A stretch of 6,263 nucleotides of DNA from an uncultured Helicobacteraceae bacterium (GTDB taxonomy: Bacteria > Campylobacterota > Campylobacteria > Campylobacterales > Sulfurimonadaceae), in contig CAIUZU010000367.1 in the NCBI GenBank assembly GCA_903903705.1, positions 1 to 6,263 on the forward strand. Direction: 5' to 3'. This document shows positions 6,178 to 6,263 of the stretch, piece by piece; position 1 is the stretch's first letter, and each line of letters opens with the position of its first letter. The notes under the pieces were generated by a model. That model made no database searches. It saw nothing but the letters and a program-made list of their open reading frames with translations, and was not told where the DNA came from. The translations under genes were made by a program, and so were the position numbers.

Positions 6178-6263
6178 GTGAAAAATTTATATTTAATCGC
6201 TTTTTTGGATTTAAAAGAGTCTATAAGGGCAAAATGGTTTTTAGTCTATTCTCTTGTGTTTGG
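6178..6263 (+). CDS. nosY: NosY N-terminus, ABC permease for NosZ maturation (cut by right edge)
   Basis: Only the first 28 residues are in the window: a GTG-initiated peptide with KNLYLIAFLDLKESIRAKWF followed by the start of a hydrophobic helix. The layout, a short N-terminal amphipathic stretch with a 'DLKESIRAKW' type phrase and then a membrane helix, matches the beginning of NosY-type ABC-2 permeases. Position in the operon, after nosF and nosL with a 9-nt gap and a good ribosome binding site, supports it. NosY would be the membrane channel of the NosDFY complex. The rest of the gene lies to the right, so the family call rests on a short segment and context. Confidence 0.8.
   Translation, partial: MKNLYLIAFLDLKESIRAKWFLVYSLVF

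Overview
The window joins two unrelated pieces of DNA. Positions 1 to about 825 encode part of a T4-like (marine myovirus type) family B DNA polymerase, gp43. Positions from about 830 to the right edge are the distal part of a nitrous oxide reductase (nos) operon of the Campylobacterota (epsilonproteobacterial) type. The join is abrupt and lies inside both genes.

The nos part is AT-rich, uses AGA for nearly all arginines, and has the order nosB (3' end only)-nosD-nosG-nosC1-nosC2-nosH-nosF-nosL-nosY (5' end only). All genes are on the + strand, with gaps of 0-31 nt or overlaps. From memory this matches the clade II nos layout known from Wolinella succinogenes and Sulfurimonas-like bacteria. 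The combination of NapG/NapH-like NosG/NosH with two monohaem cytochromes, instead of NosR, is typical of that group. nosZ and most of nosB should lie to the left in the true genome but are replaced here by phage sequence.

How the nos genes work together: NosH (membrane, four Fe-S cysteine groups) and NosG (exported Fe-S protein) are thought to take electrons from menaquinol and hand them to the anchored cytochromes NosC1 and NosC2, which reduce NosZ in the periplasm. NosD, NosF and NosY form the ABC-type complex that matures the copper-sulfur centre of NosZ, and NosL is the outward-facing copper chaperone. NosB is a membrane protein specific to this operon type with no settled role.

The phage part uses CGN for 12 of 14 arginines, unlike the nos genes, and carries an in-frame TAG one codon after the catalytic aspartate of polymerase motif A. 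The likeliest reading is a chimeric contig or chimeric DNA molecule joined at a short repeated word (tactggtt). A real recombination, or a phage carrying nos genes, is possible but less likely because both genes are broken mid-sequence. No RNA genes, CRISPR arrays, insertion sequences or convincing terminators were seen. No gene-free stretch exceeds 300 bases.
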